A stretch of 64,000 nt of DNA from Sthenelais limicola (GCA_942159475.1 OW804102.1:36958873-37022872); one strand, 5' to 3'; counted from the first letter of the stretch, positions 52,901 through 63,684 are shown. The notes: a model not told the origin generated them from the sequence alone. Numbers and translations are program-made.

Positions 52901-55058
52901 TTTAATCCCCAATTTCAGTCATTATTTCTTTTTGTTTTCTTTAGCCTTGTGTGAATTGTAGTGGCCTTGGTTGTTTGTAGTAGTCAGACAAAGCATTCCT
53001 AGATTGACATTTGCGCAGATAAAAATTGTGTGTTGGGTTCCACAGATCTTACGTTTAACTTGTCCACTATTCTAGGGTATCGGGCACCTCAGCCTGCAAT
53101 CAACCCCGATGTTATGTCCCTGCTCACAGATCAAGACACAACCACTTGTATCAGTGCAAGAGATGTAGAGGATACCCCTCCTATTCTTCAGGTAAGCAAA
53201 CCTCTAGCTTTGTATTAATTTAATACAATTAATAGTGATATTAATAAGGCTTGTGTAGTAGCAAGAAGGTAGCCAGGAGGCAGCAAGTTGGTGTCAAGGA
53301 AGAAGCAAGGTAGTGCCAAGTTGGTAGCAATGAAGAAGCAAGTAGCTGGCAATGAAGAAGCAAGGGGGAAGCAAGGAGGAAACAAGGAGGTAGCAAGGAG
53401 GAAGCAAGGAGGAAGCAAGGAGTTAACAAGGAGGTGGGAAGTAGGTCACAATGAAGAAGCAATTAGGTAGCAAGAAGGAAGCAAGTGGGAAGCAAAGAGG
53501 AAGCAAGTAGGTAGCACAGAGGCCTCAAGTAGGTAGCAATAAAGAAGCAAGGTGGTTGCAAGAAGGTCTCAAGTAGGTTGCAATGAAGAAGCCAGTAGGT
53601 AGCAAGGAGGTAACAATGAAGAAACAAGTAGGTAGCGAGAATGAAGCAAGGAGGTAGCAAGTAGGTAGCAATGAAAAAGGAAGGCGGAAACAAGGCAAGG
53701 AAGAAGCAAGGAGATAGTAAGGAAGAAGCAAGACGGAAGCAAGGAGATAATAAGGAGGTAGCAAGAAAGAAGGAAGGGGTCCACAAGGAGGAAGCAAGTA
53801 GGTAGCAAGGAGATAGCAGGTAGGTAGCAAGGAGGCAGCAAAAAGGTAGGAAGGAGGTACCAGCCTAACAAGGAAGAAGCAAGGAGGAAGCAAGGAGATA
53901 ATAAGGAGGTAGCAAGAAAGAAGGAAGGAGTTCACAAGGAGGAAGCAAGTAGGCAGCAAGGAGATATCAAGCAAGGAGGTAGCAAAAAGGTAGTTAGGAG
54001 GTACCAGCCTAACAAGGAAGAAGCAAGGAGGAAGCAAGGAGAACTATCACTTTGTGAAACTTTGTCAATAAAATTTATTAAAAAAAAAAGTAGGTAACAA
54101 GGAGGTGGCAAGAAGGAAGGAAAGAGTTAACAAAGAGGAAGCAAGTAGGTAGCAAGGAGGTACTGGCCTTATCATGATGAGTGTAAGAATTTTTATTCAG
54201 CTGAAACATTTAAAGTAAAATAGTTGAGAAAAGGAGAGATTGTACTACAATGGATAAAGGCTACTTTTTAACAAATCTTTTGGTTTGATGTAAGTTATCC
54301 AAGCTAGAAGGATTATATGAATTAGACACAATGCTGGGATTGGGTTTTATATTTCTTTATTACACTTTTATGTGCCAGGCTCTTAGAATTTGTAAATTAT
54401 TCGAATATCATAACAAAATACCTTACAATCTTATGTAAAATGCTTGTCATCAGATTATTACATCTAACAAACTCTTTTTGTATAATTAAATCAGCACATC
54501 CTGAGAAGATTGTAACTGTTACATAATGTTCTATTGCTGAATAAAAATCTTAAATACAAAATACAAGTATATATCGCTATAAGCTATAAGCACTTTATCG
54601 CATTATATATTACCAATGAACATTCCTTGTGTGTTGTTCATCTTCCTCATGAAACTTCTCTTTCTTATTCTTATCTTTTTTTTTATTCGATTTATATAAT
54701 TCTCAACTCCATTTTTCCATTATGTATGCAGGTGAGGTTATCGAACCCAGCCAAGAGGAAAGCCTTCAGCAAGACCATCCTGGGTAATGACACCATGAAA
54801 TGTGACCTCTCATCTCCCCTGATGACTAACATGAGCAGAGCAATCTATGTCTATGTGAGAGAATCTGAGCCAGGTTCAAGTGCAGCTGGGGCGCATGTGG
54901 AGTTCCCTGGAATTTACCCTCTGTGTACATTCACTGGGCAAACTGTGACAAACAACATGAAGGAATGTACATATGACTGTCAGTGCTTCCCAAGAAAGTG
55001 TGAAGCCATGTACATTGCAGTCATGGATCAGGATATTCACATCTGTGAAATAACCTAA
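42024..55058 (+). CDS. Secreted mosaic protein: C-type-lectin-like, trefoil, two PAN/apple-like and a Cys-rich C-terminal domain, complete
   Basis: Exons: 42024-42084, 43718-43850, 46236-46408, 49596-49700, 50199-50330, 50762-51004, 52345-52602, 53046-53191, 54732-55058. All have GT/AG borders and matching phases, giving 525 residues. Residues 1-20 are a signal peptide (MMLHIALYMIFQCLSPVLIQ). Residues 21-157 are C-type-lectin-like (TYADAETFCEDTYDGRLVSF; later Cys at NANCVYF, DLCG, ICS) with no EPN/QPD or WND calcium motif. Residues 158-201 are a trefoil with six Cys (C-x10-C-x9-C-x4-CC-x7-C, CGWDGILQEECRSIGCC). Residues 202-282 and 283-368 are PAN/apple-like Cys modules. Residues 369-525 start with LLTDQDTTTC and end in a Cys cluster (CTYDCQC, CEAMYIAV, ICEIT); this could be a divergent galactose-binding (F-type lectin-like) fold. 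No transmembrane segment. It may act in mucus or pathogen binding (inference). The donor at 46408 (TTGA|GTGGGT) was chosen because it keeps the frame. Confidence 0.85.
43088..43180. mobile_element. Family J TIR element
   Basis: GAGTGCTAGTAAT to ATTACTAGCACCTCG, interior GTCCAATAAATATTAAATTA; downstream flank GCAAAGAAGAATTTTCAGAT also resembles the 28.6-kb copy, so the repeat extends further. Confidence 0.6.
43872..44113. mobile_element. Family A MITE
   Basis: Full-length copy starting 21 bp after the exon 2 donor of the lectin-like gene, with a Family C fragment 40 bp further on. Confidence 0.82.
44151..44260. mobile_element. Family C fragment
   Basis: Left arm GGGGTCTCCACTGGCTGTGG and a right terminus AGCAGTGGAGACCTG; arms no longer pair fully. 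Confidence 0.6.
44905..45018. mobile_element. Family C relative (CTGCGGTAAGC arms)
   Basis: GATGCTGCGGTAAGCTCTGC on the left and GCAGAGCTTACCGCAG on the right. Inner arm units are GTTTGGTCTGCGG and GCAGACCAAACGCAGGCC. The outer GGTCTCC terminus is missing. Confidence 0.6.
45113..45350. mobile_element. Family D relative, inverted and longer
   Basis: Contains CAGATCAGATAAGAATGGT, ATTATAATGGCACTTCGCGG and GGACTCTCTCAACTTAGGGC, the complement of Family D blocks, with an extra duplication of the AATGGAATTATAATG part. Confidence 0.6.
46483..46530. mobile_element. Family H solo left end
   Basis: TATAGTCTATCCGAAAAGTA and GTTGACACGTGATTCCTTAG match the left terminus; no right partner seen. Confidence 0.55.
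46600..47470 (+). repeat. Diverged direct repeats with GTTGCCATGGCAAC palindromes
   Basis: A block of about 95 bp at 46606 recurs at 47350 (ACCCTTC.AA.ATGATAGAG then TCTACCTCT.TACC.AATTTGATG). GTTGC-type palindromes occur at 46606, 47013, 47190 and 47350. No coding capacity; looks like an old repeat. Confidence 0.65.
47519..47931. mobile_element. Family G: piggyBac-like MITE
   Basis: Flanked by TTAA at 47515-47518 and 47932-47935. Inner inverted repeats read ATTGGGGTCGTTTTTGACCC on the left and the complement of GGGTCGAAAACGACCCCTTT on the right. TTAA target duplication plus GGGTC/GACCC termini fit the piggyBac superfamily. The leftmost nine bases are not matched on the right, so exact ends are uncertain. 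Non-coding, in a lectin-like gene intron. Confidence 0.55.
48241..48364. mobile_element. Small foldback element
   Basis: Outer arms AATTATACAAC...GTTGTATAATTA and inner arms GAAGGATCCACGATCCCATAG and CTATGGGATCGTAGATCC; loop TCTCACTCGACCTGACGG. Confidence 0.7.
51981..52192. mobile_element. Family A MITE
   Basis: Full-length copy in the intron before the second PAN-like exon; right end has changed to CCAAAATCTGATCC. Confidence 0.78.
53240..54180 (+). repeat. Purine-rich minisatellite in lectin-like gene intron 8
   Basis: Variable units such as AAGCAAGGAGGTAGCAAGG and AAGCAAGTAGGTAGCAATG over 0.94 kb. A higher-order block containing GGTACCAGCCTAACAAGG occurs twice (about 53856 and 54000). Interrupted at about 54045-54090 by a short AT-rich insert. 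The 170-residue minus-strand frame here is repeat-derived. Confidence 0.9.
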
Positions 55059-55179
55059 GGGCTCCTGATGGGGGGTGGGGGTGGGAATGAGGTCCAATGC
55101 CTCAATTTGTCCATGGTGGACAGTGCGTTTCTTCATGTGAATTACTTAAATATTGTATTGGCCTTAAATACATAACAAG

Positions 55180-55342
55180 AAATCCAAATTTAAGCCAAAA
55201 GTGAAGTTAAGTATATGGTTCAACATAAACAAATAGATTGTCTGAATCAAGGCCATATCAAATATACCTAGTATTGACAATTTTTCAGTCTAACTTTGCA
55301 AGATTTACTAAATGTGCAGATTTGCCATTTTTTTCTGACCCA
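55180..55342. mobile_element. Family A MITE, left end lost
   Basis: Keeps AAATTTAAGCC, ATGGTTCAACATAAACAAAT and the right terminus TTCTGACCC. It lies about 120 bp after the stop codon of the lectin-like gene. Confidence 0.65.
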
Positions 55343-55462
55343 TTTAGTGGCGAGGTTTGTGCATTTGTTATTGAGGGTTTTCTGAAGTGAATTTTATGTT
55401 TAAGCGCTTATAGTACTAGTGCATTTGATGATAGTATAGAATATACAACAACTCTAATTGAT

Positions 55463-55718
55463 TTTAGTCCCCGTTGGTTGGTCTGAGCTGGCCCGTTATA
55501 GACGCATAGAGGGCCAGTGGTCACTACCGGTCCCGCTGGCCCTCTTATCTATGCCTAGAGAACTTCCGGTAAACAGCCCAACCAACGGGGACTAAAGCCA
55601 TTAGAGCCTGAGTTTATTGTCCTCGCTGGCCCTCTATGCCTTCGGGAACCTGTCTTGGCCTCCAGCCTCGACAGGATTCCCGTCAGGCATAGAGGGCCAG
55701 CTCGGACAATAAACTCTG
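55463..55718. mobile_element. Family I: double-hairpin element, opposite orientation
   Basis: Same two hairpins in reverse order and orientation, close to identical, with a two-base insertion in CCCTCTTATCTATGCC. Located about 400 bp after the lectin-like gene stop codon. Confidence 0.82.
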
Positions 55719-56834
55719 AGAACAGTACATGTAATTAGGAATAATCCCAACGACTTAATAAACTCAATAAAAAGATATAAAGCATATAAAGCAGTTCCTA
55801 AAAAAACATTAAACATTGGAGTTTTCTACACAATGAATCAATATTGCTGTCATGTGTGTAAATTTTACGTATCAATTAGACATTTAATTTTAATGAGTAC
55901 AAATATATATTCAATTTATAAGGTTTCATCAAATTACTAATCAGAAGTCAATCGGACAACAGAAGAAATTAAAGAATTAGTAACACAAAATCAGCCGTAT
56001 ACTAGAAGAGTTTCTTGTATAAGGCACAAGTGGCACACACTATCAACAGAAAACCAGACCCACGAATCAAAAAAGCATTTTACAGACCAAATAGAAAATT
56101 TCTACTTAAATACAGTTCAGTAGTAAACCTGAGAACAACAGATAATAATCAGGCATATATGCAACCACCACCGAAATGGAGGTATCTGTATTTTATGTTT
56201 TATATTATACATTTATATTTGAATCTTATGAATATCAAGTATTTTGTACTCTGCAGTTGTATTCAGGGTTCACTAGCCTGTGACCGTAAACACGATATTA
56301 GCCACGCATTCAATAATGTGATCTTATACACGGATTTCTCTAGTGAACACTACATTTCTTACACTGAGTACTGTAATGAACTTTGTACTAACATAGTATA
56401 ATGTTTTATTTGTATATAATTTTACCAAATGTAGTTAGTCACTCTCTTACAATAGCAACCTTATTTTGTCTCTTATGGTAACGGCTGGAAGACATGGATG
56501 TTATCCACAAGCCTGTTGACCTTTTTGTCACACCTCATACAAATGTATATCTTCTGACAAATAAAAGCTTTTTCAACTCAATTCAATTCCATATCACAAT
56601 TTCTGAATACTATCTTTTGCAAGGGTTTTCATTGTGTTATACAAATGTTTTTGTGTTGAAATTATTCCATTATTGAATGAGTCTCTACACTCTATTTCTT
56701 TGCTTTTCTTTTTTTTGGTGATATTCTCAGTTGTTCAGAGGAAAGGAAACATTATTATGAAAAGTGACACTCTTGTGAAACTTTGCCCAGGAAAATTTGT
56801 TTTAAAAAGAATCATATCAAATAGCGTATAATAT

Positions 56835-57240
56835 ATTGTATATATAATTATAATCATTATGAGGTCACTTTCACTCCAAGCAACAACGGATTTACGGTTA
56901 GATTAGTGAGTTGTGCAGTAAGCTGCCTCCCCTGCCACCCCCTCCCTCCCCTCCCTCCCTCCCACCTCCACACTCCCCCTATACAATTCATAACAAATTA
57001 TATACCGTATAATATATATTATATAATTATTATGAGGTCACTTTCGACGTTTTGACGCCAAGGACAAACGGATTTAAGATTAGATCAGTGGGTTCCCAGT
57101 AAACTGTTTCCCCCTGCCCCCCCCCCTGCGCCCTCCCCCCCATCCCCCACCCACCCTGCCTGCCCTCCCCAACCCCCTCCCCCTCCCACTTTCAATAACA
57201 TTCCTGGAGCAGCATGTTACAATGCGTACTGCTATATATA
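56835..57240 (+). repeat. Tandem duplication with C-rich ends
   Basis: About 175-bp unit: TTATGAGGTCACTTTC, CAACGGATTTA.G.TTAGAT, AGTAA.CTG..TCCCC, then a CCCTCC-rich tract, seen at about 56855 and 57028. Between the lectin-like and galactosyltransferase genes. Confidence 0.7.
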
Positions 57241-58151
57241 CATGCGTGCTACTACATTGTTAAATATTATACAAATATGATTATTGTCATAATGGCGTCA
57301 CTCGTCACAAGGAGATCTCTATCAACAAGGAGCAATTTTCCACATCTGCGGTGTGACAGGGTAGGATGTTATATTCAATGTTAACCGTTGGTTTTGTTTT
57401 TTAATATCTTTAATCAAAACACATCATAGTGTGGGTGGATTATGACATTGCTATTGTTAAGTGAGCCTAGAGTGTGACATCGGGTATTATAAAGACGTTA
57501 CAGATTAGAAACAAACATATTATGGATATGTTCAAATAGTTCTTATAATGTGTGTATTATTATATTACATTTGATAACTAAACATCTCATGGTGTATTTT
57601 GATACTTTCATAAAAGTTCCCGTTCTCATGAAAATCATCAAAATATATGATTTTGCTGGTGTTATACATACATTTATGAATGAGTTTGAAATGCAATCGA
57701 CCAAGAAAACAGGGACGCAGAGCGATAATAAGCGAAACCACTGCAACGAAATGTTTTGGTGATCACCAAAATATAAATATGGACGTCAATGAAGTCCTGA
57801 GGCAGAACTAATCCCCAAAACTCCTCTAAAAGTTTGGTCAAATGACTTTTAGATGCATCGGAAAAGAACGAAAATATAGTTTATTCTGAAATAACTTTAC
57901 GCCACTAGGGCGTCATTTTCTGTTACACCATAGAACCTTTTCGTAGTTTTAACTCATCCAAATATCCATGTATTTTTCGATGAGAATGTTGCTAAATATT
58001 TGTGTCAGATTTAAGCTGAATCCATCCCAGCATGCACTATAATAGACATGTGTAGTGAAACATGCAAATCCCCCATTGTCACTACAAAAATAGATCGGCG
58101 CATTAAAATTAGATTTGTGGAAAAAAAAAAAAAAAAAAAAAAAAAATAGAT

Positions 58152-58478
58152 TTGTGATGTGTTACAGAACGTTTTTTTTTTTAAAAAAAATTCATTTAAG
58201 GCCAAAACAATATTTAAATTTAAATTTTATTTCATTTTGAAAAGAAAGTTAGCAACATTTCTTGGGCAATTACTAGTAAATAATTGAATATACACTATAG
58301 GATTACCTTAGAAATGTAAAAGTTTATTTACGACAATGTCTTGAAATTTGGTACATGTATTCATATAACTTCAAGCACGAGATACCCAAAGAACGAGAAC
58401 ATTCCACTATAGAGAACTTGTGAATATAAAATTTAGACAAATATAAATTGTGTGACTTGTGACTCATATTTTACTTTT
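58152..58478. mobile_element. Family B TIR element, diverged
   Basis: Starts TGTGATGTGTTACAG and ends TTGTGTGACTTGTGACTC. The interior left part is replaced by A/T homopolymers; a run of 28 A (about 58119-58146) precedes it. Confidence 0.6.
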
Positions 58479-58661
58479 TTTTTAAATTCAGGTTCAAACC
58501 AAACCAATAGGCCATTGAACCATGTAGGTAGGACCTCGCCACCCCTCTCCACCTACAGACAGAACCAGCTCAAATTAAGCATTTTTGTAATCACCAGTTA
58601 TCACAGGAAATTACATCGGTTCAGTGGATCCCTGGCTTAGGTTCACATCACTCCCTTCATC

Positions 58662-61600
58662 ATGACAGAGCAAAAACGATTAGTTCAATCCCTAAGATCC
58701 GTGCATTGTGTTAAATTCTTCATTCTATTAGGGATAGGGTCACTAGTGTTAAACATGCTCTACCTCGCAATTGAAAGTCGGAATGCCACGACAGCTCATG
58801 AATACGATGCACTTCATAGCATCAAACGTGTCCACCAATATGTCATGGATATAGTATCACAAGGACTACACTTCACAAAGGAAAACTTAGGAATACTCTT
58901 TCAAAATAAAGAACTTGCAGTTGCGGTTCACAGACAGGGAGCTGAAAAAAATGAAAAAGGGAATGTTTCAAAACAAGGACTTTTGCATGAAACTGAGAAA
59001 GGTGCGGATCCTGTGCTAGGAAAAGTGGCTGTAGGAACGACTATGAGTGTAAACGAAGAGGATCTTATAGCTGAGACTAATGGCATGTGCCTTAAATATC
59101 CTAGAAAATTAGGTAGGTTTTTATTTGGTATTCTAGATAGAGATGTGCTAATTCTAATCATTTTACAGCCCATTCACCACGTAGTGTTACCATTATAAAG
59201 TCGGGCGGGGGGGGGAGGGGTCGGAGGGTTGTGGCGGGGATGGGATGTCGGTGCAGAGTTTTATTTGCCTGCCACAGCATGCTTAGGTGGACCTGCACCC
59301 ACCCCGACGCAATAACAACTCTTATTTAATGTATATATTAATCATTATGCATATATTTAATGACAACTTCAGAAAGTGATCACCAGATAAATGAGTTGTA
59401 GCATACAGCTTAGAGTAAAACATGATTTATATCCATAGATGTACTCTACGCATGCAACCAAACCACAATGAACAGAGGCCTCCTAACCCCAACCACCACC
59501 TTTACAACATCGGTTTATTAATTGGGGAGGGGGAGGGGTTGTTGAGATAGGGATCCGTCTTTATTCACGTACATGTGTCCTCTTGTGGTGACTGGAGTTT
59601 ATCTTTAATTGTGCACCGTCTTTGGCGTCTTTGGTGTGATCTTGGAGTAATATTATATTACTTCTAAACAACGAGAGTGGTCCACTCTCGTTGTTCTGAG
59701 GAATAACTGAGTCCATATCTTATTAAAAATATGCATGGGTTCAATAAAGGTCAAAGCCTATTCTAACAATAGACAGATGCCCTTTGAAGCTCTAAATGTA
59801 AAGTTGTCTCATTTCTTATTTCATTTTCATCATTATTATTATTTTACTTTATTCTTTCTGCTACAACATGAGGTTACAGATTCCTACCCAAAGCTACTTA
59901 GCACTCCTGACCACAGGCGCCCATATATTTCATGGGTCTGGTACTGCAAGCATTATCACAAAAGCAGAACAGAAACACCATTGTTGTTCGGAGTTGGTAA
60001 TTATGATAATAGGAAGGTTCTGCAATCTTAATTACGTAGCCGTATCTTTTTTTTTCTGAATTACGTCGCATTTTTATGTACACAAATGAATTGTGAGAAT
60101 TTTATTGATTGATTGATTGCCAAGATTATATAAATTCATCTGAATTACAACACTAAATCAATTTTACAAAGTCAGATAATGATAAACCATTATCTTTTCG
60201 ACCAGCTAAATTAAGAATAACATCATTGCTTGATATTTAACATTACGTTTTTCCCGCCATGTTTTGCTGAACCTTCCTTTTCACCTATGTTGATATATCA
60301 GAGATACGGATACGTTTACGTTAGACTTGCTGAACCTTCTAAATAATAAATAATGGGGATTGGTAGTGGCCAAGCAATCTTCAGTGCTTTCTTTGTTGAG
60401 TGGCATGGGTGGAATTGAATCCGGGCGCAGATGCAGTTTCACCTGCCTCCACCCACCCATCCCTTCCCCCACCCATACCTTTCCCAACCCCTCCCAGGTA
60501 CTAGAGGAAGACCCCCAATGAGGTGAAATATTCCTGTTAAAAAATAAAGATGGGTCAGATCGTCAGAAAATGCACAATTTGCAGCTCTACACTTTTAGGT
60601 AATCCTGCTAAATTCGCCTGAAAAATGATGAATACTAGGTATATCTGGGTATATGGGGTATTGTGATGTTTTATAATTATATTCTCCTATAAATAAATGG
60701 TATTTTGGACCTCATTTTTGCCTTACATTTGAGGTATTTGAGAGGATTTGTGAAGGCCTTTTGTACATTTTCTGACGATCTGACTCACCTCCTCATATCA
60801 TTTGAAGACCTAAACATAACCTTTCTTTTCAGTTGGGCTGAAGTGGCCTTCCATCACCCTGTTTGACTGGGCAGCCCTGGAGGCGAGGTGGGGGGACGTG
60901 AAGGCAGGTGGACAGTGGTCACCACCCTACTGTAAGCCCAGACACAGTGTGGCCATCCTGGTGCCCTATAGACAGTGGGGGGAGCACCTCCACATGTTCA
61001 TCAACCACATGCACGCGTTCCTCCAGCGTCAAGACCTCCAGTATGGCATATACGTTATAGAGCAGGTGGGCAAGCATTAATGCTGGGTCAGATCTTTAGA
61101 AAATGTACAGTTGGCAGATCTGGCCCCCCAAAAACCACCTCTCAGGAACTGAAAAAAATGTCTATTTCATAACAATAGTTGTTTTAAACATGGGAAAAAG
61201 TAAGATATGATAACAAAAAATCAGGTTTGGTAAAAAAATGTTTAGGTAGGGTAAGGTTTTTCTAGGTAGGGTGTGTGTGTGTGTGGGGGGGGGGGGGGGT
61301 AAATCGGAAACACACCTATTTTTGTTTTCCTCTACACATGTATTTAGTCAATTCTGCTAAGTTAGACCGGAATATGGTCAATACTAAGTGTATCTGAATA
61401 TATTTGATATTGCCTTGATTCAAACAATATGTTTGTTTATGTTGAACTGTATTTCTGACCTCACTTTTGTCTTAAATTTAGATTATTTGAGAGGTTTGTT
61501 GAAGGCGAATTGTACATTTTCTGGTGATTTCATCCACTATTGAGTTTATTACAATTATTGTTTCGCCTCTGGAATGGAGAGTGCATACTTAGTGCAGGCT

Positions 61601-62857
61601 CGCTATATGTGAGAGAGCGGGGATATACAAATAGCATTTCTCCCCAGGGAAGAAACCAATAACTCCATTATTTCTGACTGAGGCATAGCTTTGGTGGGTC
61701 AGTACAGGTACAGGTACAACGGGGCAGTGGTAGACTGGAGGGTGTAGTATATAATAGGGGATTTACATGTGCCACTGCACATGTCTATTACAGTTTAATC
61801 GCCATTTCTTGGGATGGCGCGGGCTATGTAAGAACCCGAATTAGCTAAATAAAAATTGATCATCTCAACACCAGCTATTCACCCTGTTGGTAGTTGCCTT
61901 CTCCGATGGTATTGCAAATCTAAAATATATCAGAAGTATTGTAACAATCAGTGTTAGATTTCTGGTAATTTGTGACATATTTATGACATGCGATGACAAT
62001 ATTCTAAATTTCATTTCCAAGACGTCAGAATGGCAATTTATTATGCAACGAGCTATTCGCACTTAACCTCTCTTTTTCAGGCAGGAGTCGCTCTTTTTAA
62101 CAGAGCCAAGTTGTTAAATGTAGGCTTTATGGAGGCGGTTGCAGAATACCCCTGGAAGTGTGTGGTATTGCATGATGTAGACAACCTACCTGCCAACGAT
62201 AGGAACCTGTATGCATGCCCTACCATGCCCAGACATCTCTCTGCCTCTGTAGAGAAATACCAATTTAGGTATGTATATAATGGGATGTAGCCCAGGAAAA
62301 TGGTTCACAATCATATTTTAAAAGATGAGATCAAGCCGATTCTAATGATAGTAAACATTAAGGACATCTAAAAAATCTTTCTATATTTTATCTTTGATAT
62401 ATTTTTGTTTGAAAACAAGTTTCCAGTATTTATTTTGCAATTACAGTAAAGTACTAGTAAAGTAATTATATGTACTCCATATGATGCAAGGATATAATTG
62501 ATACACTTTCTTGAAATTTTGAAAAAGCGTTATGTAGTAGTTTGTTACGCCATGTAGTAGATGTTCATTCTGACGAACACTAGGATAGGAGTGGATAGAT
62601 GAATGTGAATTGTCTATGTTCTAACGCCCATCACTGTTTCAGATTGCCCTATCACACCTACTTTGGGGGTGTTTCACTACTGAAAACCTCGCACTATAGG
62701 AGGATTAATGGTATGTCCAACGCCTACTGGGGCTGGGGTGCAGAGGACGATGATCTGTATAATAGGTAATGTAATATATTGTTCTAACATTACGAGTATC
62801 CCCCTCCCTCCCCAGTAAGCAGACAAAGAATGAGTGTGGGAAATTGATTTTTTATTA

Positions 62858-62909
<52 letters not shown>

Positions 62910-63645
62910 TTAGTTATACATGGTGTATTGTCGCTGGTACATGGGGTAACAGAAATCAATAGATGGGACTAATTATTAAAACAGCCTGTGAAGGAGTAAT
63001 GAACTCCGAAACATTGGTTATATGCCCAATAAACCCATCTTAAGCAAATACGGTTTTGGTGTTTATCTTTCTTATATCGATTTATTATCAATTTACGGCC
63101 CCGATTCACATTTTGAGAAGGAGTGGGAGGGTGGGTCAAAGAAGAAGAGGAGGAGGAGAAGGAGAAGGAGTGGAGGCTGGAGAAGAAGTGAGGGCATAGC
63201 ACAAGGTCTTTGGAGTATCCAGCGCTTTAAGTCTTTTGAAAACTGTACATATTTATACTGATATAATTATACCAAATTTCAAGACAGTATATTTGATAGT
63301 CTTTCGTTTCTAAGGTGACCCAATGTAGTATATTTGGCCACTTTACTAATAATTGACCACCCACAAATATTGCCATCATACAATTATAGAAATACGTTTA
63401 AGATTTCCTTAATGTTGAATCAACGAAATCTGATACAATGGTTTCTCACAATTACCCTTTTTGTTTACTTATGTCTCATTTTTCTGTGACACCACACATT
63501 TTAAATGTTTGTTGATAAAGGTGTGTTCACTACAATTCAGATGTAAGGCAGTGGGGCTGGTGCCGATACTAAGAACTTCTATGGAGATTGGGAAGTACAG
63601 GTCTCTCAACCGTTACCACACATCTGCACCGGCAGGGAAAGACAA
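58662..63645 (+). CDS. B4GALT-like: Beta-1,4-galactosyltransferase family type II membrane protein, last exon(s) beyond window
   Basis: Exons: 58662-59112, 60833-61065, 62081-62268, 62643-62765, 63541-63645. Phases agree. The ATG is preceded by an in-frame TAG. Cytosolic tail residues 1-17; membrane anchor about 18-38 ([20 protein letters not shown]); stem to about 147; then the catalytic domain. Family marks: LVG at the first splice join, [56 protein letters not shown] (DVD residues 260-262, metal site), [24 protein letters not shown] (family form WGWGGEDDD). Expected in Golgi, moving galactose or GalNAc from UDP-sugar to GlcNAc or xylose acceptors; the acceptor is not predictable. Exon 5 gives [12 protein letters not shown] where vertebrate members have a MIRH-type metal site, so this exon is divergent. 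The donor AA|GTAATC at 63645 is preferred over reading through to TAA at 63649. Confidence 0.88.
59667..59695. repeat. Perfect 29-bp palindrome
   Basis: 14-base arms AACAACGAGAGTGG and CCACTCTCGTTGTT around a single T, in galactosyltransferase intron 1. Confidence 0.85.
60552..60786. mobile_element. Family A MITE
   Basis: Full-length copy immediately before the second galactosyltransferase exon (acceptor 46 bp away). Confidence 0.8.
61085..61546. mobile_element. Family A MITE split by a nested Family K insertion
   Basis: The left terminus GGGTCAGATCTTTAGAAAAT reaches GGCAGATCT at about 61121. Homology resumes at about 61332 (CTCTACACATGTATTTAG) and continues to 61546. The inserted part is the Family K element. 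Confidence 0.78.
61121..61332. mobile_element. Family K element nested in Family A
   Basis: Reverse complement of the 27.9-kb copy (GGTAAGGTTTTTCTAGGTAG, then a GT run and a G tract, then AAATCGGAAACACACCTATT). The G tract corresponds to the C tract of the other copy. Confidence 0.7.
62288..62535. mobile_element. Family B fragment
   Basis: Left and middle parts only, directly after galactosyltransferase exon 3. Confidence 0.62.
62855..62912 (+). repeat. (ATT)n microsatellite
   Basis: About 17 uninterrupted ATT units in the galactosyltransferase intron 4. Confidence 0.95.
63250..63405. mobile_element. Family B fragment, inverted
   Basis: CCAAATTTCAAGACAGTATA to CACCCACAAATATTGCC matches the inverted right half of Family B. 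Confidence 0.58.
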
Positions 63646-63684
63646 GTAATCAGGCAGTCACATTATGTTAAAGTTGTATTCTTG

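Larger units (their letters stand above)
55059..58661. other. Spacer between lectin-like and galactosyltransferase genes
   Basis: Holds Family A, I and B elements, the tandem duplication, a retroposon tail at 56477-56590, and a Family C remnant at 58515-58566 (ACCATGTAGGTAGGACCTCG). Open frames at 56015-56401 lack recognisable domains. Confidence 0.45.

Noticed and set aside
53215..54037. Minus-strand frames up to 170 residues rich in LLPTCYLLAT
   Set aside because: They translate the purine-rich minisatellite; no start context, domain or splice support.
56015..56401. 128-residue frame with basic start (MYKAQVAHTINRKPDPRIKK)
   Set aside because: No domain, AT-rich, between genes; kept only as unexplained sequence.
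59735..60031. Possible extra galactosyltransferase exon ([17 protein letters not shown])
   Set aside because: Exon 1 joins exon 2 directly in phase and rebuilds the family's LVG motif; inserting this would break it. The area also matches a repeat near 14470.
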